From the NCBI GenBank assembly GCA_046309355.1, contig JBKCPL010000027.1, positions 1 to 64,000 on the forward strand: DNA of 64,000 nt, given 5' to 3'. Of this stretch, positions 60,991 to 64,000 are shown piece by piece. Made by a program: the position numbers and the translations under genes. This DNA comes from CAYSBE01 sp046309355. Its GTDB lineage: Bacteria > Bacteroidota > Bacteroidia > UKL13-3. The notes beneath the pieces were generated by a model that saw only the letters and a program-made list of their open reading frames with translations, was not told the DNA's origin and made no database searches. The number at the start of each line of letters is the position of its first letter. The first letter of the stretch is position 1.

Positions 60991-61929
60991 TTAATCAAAT
61001 AACGTGCTGGGGTGAAATTTTTCGATAATCTGATGAGCTACTTTTAGCGATTGATAAGCGTGAAAAATATCCTGGCTGTTGCGTTGCCTGTGCTCAATGG
61101 CATGGGCAAATTCCTGAAGCTCCAGCTTTATCACATCCTGTTGCTTAATACGTGAAGCACTGTACGGAACTTCTGCCAATTCACCTGTTTCAGTTTTTAT
61201 TAGTTTAGTCAGTTGATACTGATTTAAATCAAACCGTATACATTCTGATTTCTGAAAAATGCGCAGGTAACTGTTTTGCCCGTTGGCAAAATTTCCGCAA
61301 TTAATATTCGCAGTACAGCCATTTTCAAAGTCGATACGAACGTTTACGAAATCAACAAAGTCGTTAAATAATTGAGTGGCATTTGCAGTCACTTTTCTGA
61401 TAGTAGAACCTGTGATATAGGTAAGAAGCTCAATGTCGTTCAGCAATCCACCGAAAATGAGTGAATCGTTAGATATGCTGAGTACTTTTTGCTGAAAGCG
61501 GTTACACTCTATATATATTGGCCTCCGGGCCAATCGTTTCAGCTTTTTTACTTCCGGATGCAAGCGGTCTTCATGCAGCACTTTAATATTTACCTGTGCT
61601 TCCATGGCCAGATCACAGAGTTGACGGGCTTCGCGCACGTCTTCCGAAATAAGTCCGGTAAACAACACGTGTGTAGAGCGCATAAGTGCTTCTGATGCAT
61701 ATTTAAAATGATGGCCTACCGGTGTTTGTATATCAACAGCATCAGACTTCTGCAGCAAGTACTCGTATGAATTGACAAATGGAATCTGATATACATCGGC
61801 TACCGAGCGGGCGGCATCTGCCTGATGGTCGTAAATGCCGGTAATTTCAAACTCGGGCATACCTTTTAACACATCCAGATGCATCTTGGCAGCTTCGTTT
61901 ACACCGGCTAAACCTATTTTTATTGTCAT
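60991..61929 (-). CDS. Gfo/Idh/MocA-fold protein lacking the EKP catalytic lysine
   Basis: A Rossmann-fold protein of the glucose-fructose oxidoreductase superfamily. I take the start at 61929 (MTIKIGLAGVNEAAKMHLDVL) since the N-terminus is then the nucleotide-binding strand and loop; the frame continues to 61977. The motif that usually reads CEKPLA, with the catalytic lysine, is here VLFTGLISEDV, so Lys is missing. Later HEDRLHPEVKKLKRLA is normal for the family. It may bind NAD and a sugar without classical dehydrogenase activity. The gene is one of a group with the lipoprotein and the WcaJ-like gene. Confidence 0.82.
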   Translation of the reverse strand: MTIKIGLAGVNEAAKMHLDVLKGMPEFEITGIYDHQADAARSVADVYQIPFVNSYEYLLQKSDAVDIQTPVGHHFKYASEALMRSTHVLFTGLISEDVREARQLCDLAMEAQVNIKVLHEDRLHPEVKKLKRLARRPIYIECNRFQQKVLSISNDSLIFGGLLNDIELLTYITGSTIRKVTANATQLFNDFVDFVNVRIDFENGCTANINCGNFANGQNSYLRIFQKSECIRFDLNQYQLTKLIKTETGELAEVPYSASRIKQQDVIKLELQEFAHAIEHRQRNSQDIFHAYQSLKVAHQIIEKFHPSTLFD

Positions 61930-62106
61930 ATTCGGTGTATCAAAAATAAGCTGCATGAGTTTACCCGCATGATGCACTTATTCACGTGTTTTATAAAAGC
62001 TACCCGGTATAAAGCACTAAAGTATACACCTAAAAGCCCTATGGCCTACGGAATGTGAGCAAAAGGTGTATGAACAACCATTAAAGAGTTCTTTATTTGC
62101 TTTCAG

Positions 62107-62757
62107 ATGATAGATGATTATAAATACAAGGGAGCACGAAAAAAGCTAGTTGAAGAATTGAAAGCCAAGGGTATAACAGACAGCCGTGTATTGCAAGCCA
62201 TAGGCGAAGTGCCACGCCATTTCTTTTTTGAAAAAACGTTTTATCCGCATGCTTATGTCGATAAAGCTTTTCCTATAGGTGAAAATCAAACCATTTCACA
62301 ACCTTACACCGTTGCGTACCAAACTCAGGCTTTGCATATTCAGCCAGGCGATAAAGTACTGGAAATAGGAACCGGATCCGGCTATCAGGCGGCTGTGCTT
62401 ATGCAAATGGGTGCAACCTTATACAGTATTGAGCGTATTGAAAAACTTCAGGTAAAGGCCGAAAAACTCCTGAAACAAATGGGTTACTCAGCCACTCTGA
62501 AATGCGATGATGGAACGAAAGGCTGGCCGGCTCATGCCCCGTTCGATAAGATAATCGTAACTGCGGGCGCACCGGTTATTCCCAATTCACTGGCTGCACA
62601 GTTAAAAATTGGAGGTATTATGGTAATACCGGTTGGTGACCTGAAAAAACAAAAAATGATCAGTATTATTCGTAAAACCGAAATTAAATTCGAGCAAATA
62701 GAACTTGATCAATTTGCCTTTGTTCCGCTGGTTGGAGAAAAAGGTTGGAAAAATTAG
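62107..62757 (+). CDS. pcm: Protein-L-isoaspartate O-methyltransferase
   Basis: Repairs isoaspartyl damage in proteins by methylation with SAM. The 216-residue protein has the hallmark PRHFFFEKTFYPHAYVDKAFPIGENQTISQPYTVAYQTQAL, SAM motif I VLEIGTGSGYQAAVL, and KIIVTAGAPVIPNSL. Length and motifs are canonical. It stands alone between divergent and convergent genes. Confidence 0.96.
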   Translation: MIDDYKYKGARKKLVEELKAKGITDSRVLQAIGEVPRHFFFEKTFYPHAYVDKAFPIGENQTISQPYTVAYQTQALHIQPGDKVLEIGTGSGYQAAVLMQMGATLYSIERIEKLQVKAEKLLKQMGYSATLKCDDGTKGWPAHAPFDKIIVTAGAPVIPNSLAAQLKIGGIMVIPVGDLKKQKMISIIRKTEIKFEQIELDQFAFVPLVGEKGWKN

Positions 62758-62817
62758 TCCCAGGCAGGCAATCAAAAGTCATATCGCTTCACTCTACCCC
62801 TGAATTAGAGAATGGTG

Positions 62818-64000
62818 TTAACGCATAAATGGCATTTTAGGCATAGCCCTGCCGGCTCCTTGTAGCTTATTCATACTACGCATCATTTTGCGCATTTCTT
62901 CAAACTGTTTCAGCAACTGATTTACCTGCTGAATATCTGTTCCACTTCCCATCGAAATGCGTTTTCTTCTGTTCCCGTTTATAATGTCCGGTGTCTTGCG
63001 TTCGGCAGGAGTCATGGAGTTGATAATGGCTTCAATTCCTTTAAACGCATCATCGCTTATGTCCAGGTCTTTTACCGCTTTGCCAACACCCGGAATCATA
63101 CCCATTAAATCTTTCAGATTTCCCATTTTCTTGATTTGCTGAATCTGGGAATAGAAATCTTCAAACGTAAACTGATCTTTCATCAGTTTTTTCTGAAGCT
63201 TGGCGGCTTCCTCCTCATCAAATACCTGTTGTGCTTTTTCTACCAACGTTACAATATCGCCCATACCCAATATACGCTGAGCCATACGGTCGGGGTGGAA
63301 TAGTTCAAGCGCCTCTATTTTTTCACCGGTACCAACAAATTTTATGGGCTTATTAACTACTGACTTGATGGAAAGGGCTGCTCCACCGCGTGTATCGCCA
63401 TCTAACTTGGTAAGAATTACACCGGTAAAATCCAATACGTCATTAAATGCTTTGGCGGTATTCACAGCATCCTGCCCGGTCATGGAGTCGACCACAAATA
63501 AAATTTCCTGCGGATTGAGTGCTTTTTTGATTTGGCCGATTTCGCGCATCATCTCTTCATCTACGCTCAGTCGCCCGGCCGTATCCACTATTAACACTTT
63601 AGCGCCCTGCTGTCGGGCTTCTTTCAAGGCATGTTCAGCAATACTTACCGGATTTTTATTTCCTTCTTCCCAGTATACCGGAACTTCAAGTTGCTGTCCT
63701 AAAACCTTTAGTTGCTCAATAGCAGCAGGCCTGTATACATCGCATGCGGCCAGCATAACAGTTCTGCCTTTTTTCTTCAGGTAATTTGCCAGCTTTGCCG
63801 AGTGCGTAGTTTTACCAGAACCTTGCAAACCGGCCATTAATATGATTGACGGAGTACCCGATATGTTTATATCCTCTGTTTTACCCCCCAGCAGTTCAGT
63901 TAGTTCATCGTTAACAATTTTCACCATCAATTGACCGGGAGATACACTGGTGAGCACATTTTGGCCCAACGCTTTTTCTTTGACGTTATCGGTAAATGTT
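62818..64000 (-). CDS. ffh: Ffh, signal recognition particle protein (partial, runs off the window end)
   Basis: SRP54 homologue that delivers nascent membrane and secreted proteins to FtsY and the translocon. The frame is open to base 64000; bases up to 63970 continue the N domain as TFTDNVKEKALGQNVL, so the true start is outside. Visible parts are the G domain with AGLQGSGKTTHSAKLA (P-loop), DTAGRLS, TKLDGDTRGGA, and the C-terminal M domain with MKDQFTFEDFYSQIQQIKKMG, GRAMPKMPF. About 394 residues of the usual 440-450 are present. Confidence 0.97.
   Translation of the reverse strand, partial: TFTDNVKEKALGQNVLTSVSPGQLMVKIVNDELTELLGGKTEDINISGTPSIILMAGLQGSGKTTHSAKLANYLKKKGRTVMLAACDVYRPAAIEQLKVLGQQLEVPVYWEEGNKNPVSIAEHALKEARQQGAKVLIVDTAGRLSVDEEMMREIGQIKKALNPQEILFVVDSMTGQDAVNTAKAFNDVLDFTGVILTKLDGDTRGGAALSIKSVVNKPIKFVGTGEKIEALELFHPDRMAQRILGMGDIVTLVEKAQQVFDEEEAAKLQKKLMKDQFTFEDFYSQIQQIKKMGNLKDLMGMIPGVGKAVKDLDISDDAFKGIEAIINSMTPAERKTPDIINGNRRKRISMGSGTDIQQVNQLLKQFEEMRKMMRSMNKLQGAGRAMPKMPFMR

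Noticed and set aside
62024..62071. Inverted ATACACCT/AGGTGTAT pair upstream of pcm, similar to half-sites of the starch palindrome
   Set aside because: The half-sites face the opposite way with a 32-bp spacer, so it does not match the GTGTA-N5-TACAC frame.
1..64000. Searched by eye for CRISPR arrays, rRNA genes, transposases and prophage genes
   Set aside because: None found; the only RNA gene visible is tRNA-Arg, and no repeat-spacer periodicity was seen.

Overview
The window is a chromosomal segment of a member of the Bacteroidota, probably an environmental Chitinophagales- or Sphingobacteriales-like bacterium. The evidence is an SusC/SusD pair, three proteins ending in type IX secretion (T9SS) sorting domains, an ExbB-ExbD-ExbD-TonB cluster, a SufBCDSE operon, the long Bacteroidota form of RNA polymerase omega, a YtxJ-type bacillithiol protein, and promoters of the TTG-N19-TAnnTTTG type. 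Genes are densely packed and most appear intact. I see no rRNA, CRISPR array, prophage or insertion sequence. There is one tRNA, tRNA-Arg(ACG).

Layout. 1-5.7 kb (minus strand): the iron-sulfur operon sufB-C-D-[GxxExxY]-S-E. A PD-(D/E)XK-like GxxExxY gene lies inside the operon, bounded by degenerate repeats. 5.9-14.6 kb: housekeeping genes, namely a small zinc ribbon, an NlpC/P60 hydrolase, bamD, rpoZ, coaBC, a DUF4835 (PorD-like) gene, recN, mtgA, nnrDE and smpB. 14.7-20.5 kb: an energy-transduction operon of exbB, two exbD and tonB, followed by a small membrane protein, a PstS-like lipoprotein and a TPR protein. 20.5-23.8 kb: an HPt protein, a second NlpC/P60 enzyme and a redox group (peroxiredoxin, tRNA-Arg, trxB, ytxJ).

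24-41.8 kb is an alpha-glucan (starch/maltodextrin) utilisation locus. It holds a T9SS-exported multidomain GH13 amylase, a second secreted GH13 enzyme, an FucP-type sugar transporter, a BadF-type sugar kinase, a GH31 alpha-glucosidase, an NrtR-type regulator with a decayed Nudix box, a T9SS-exported protein with four glucan-binding-like modules, SusC, SusD and two accessory proteins. All four promoter-bearing intergenic regions carry a near-palindrome with consensus GTGTA-N5-TACAC. This is a good candidate for the regulator's operator and is the most interesting signal I found.

42-57.4 kb: an NFACT/RqcH-like protein, a PhnP-like hydrolase, a GT39-like membrane protein and a rhodanese; then a tightly overlapping minus-strand operon (biotin carboxylase, a DUF1207-like outer-membrane protein, DUF2279, an LPG-synthase-like flippase and a T9SS-exported nuclease-fold protein); then three uncharacterised envelope genes in a row (DUF5723-like barrel, large lipoprotein, DUF3352-like anchored protein). 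57.4-64 kb: DUF423, a DnaQ-like exonuclease, a polyprenyl sugar-phosphotransferase, a lipoprotein, an oxidoreductase-fold protein lacking the usual catalytic lysine, pcm, and ffh running off the end.

Functional assignments come from reading motifs and family resemblance. No database search was possible.
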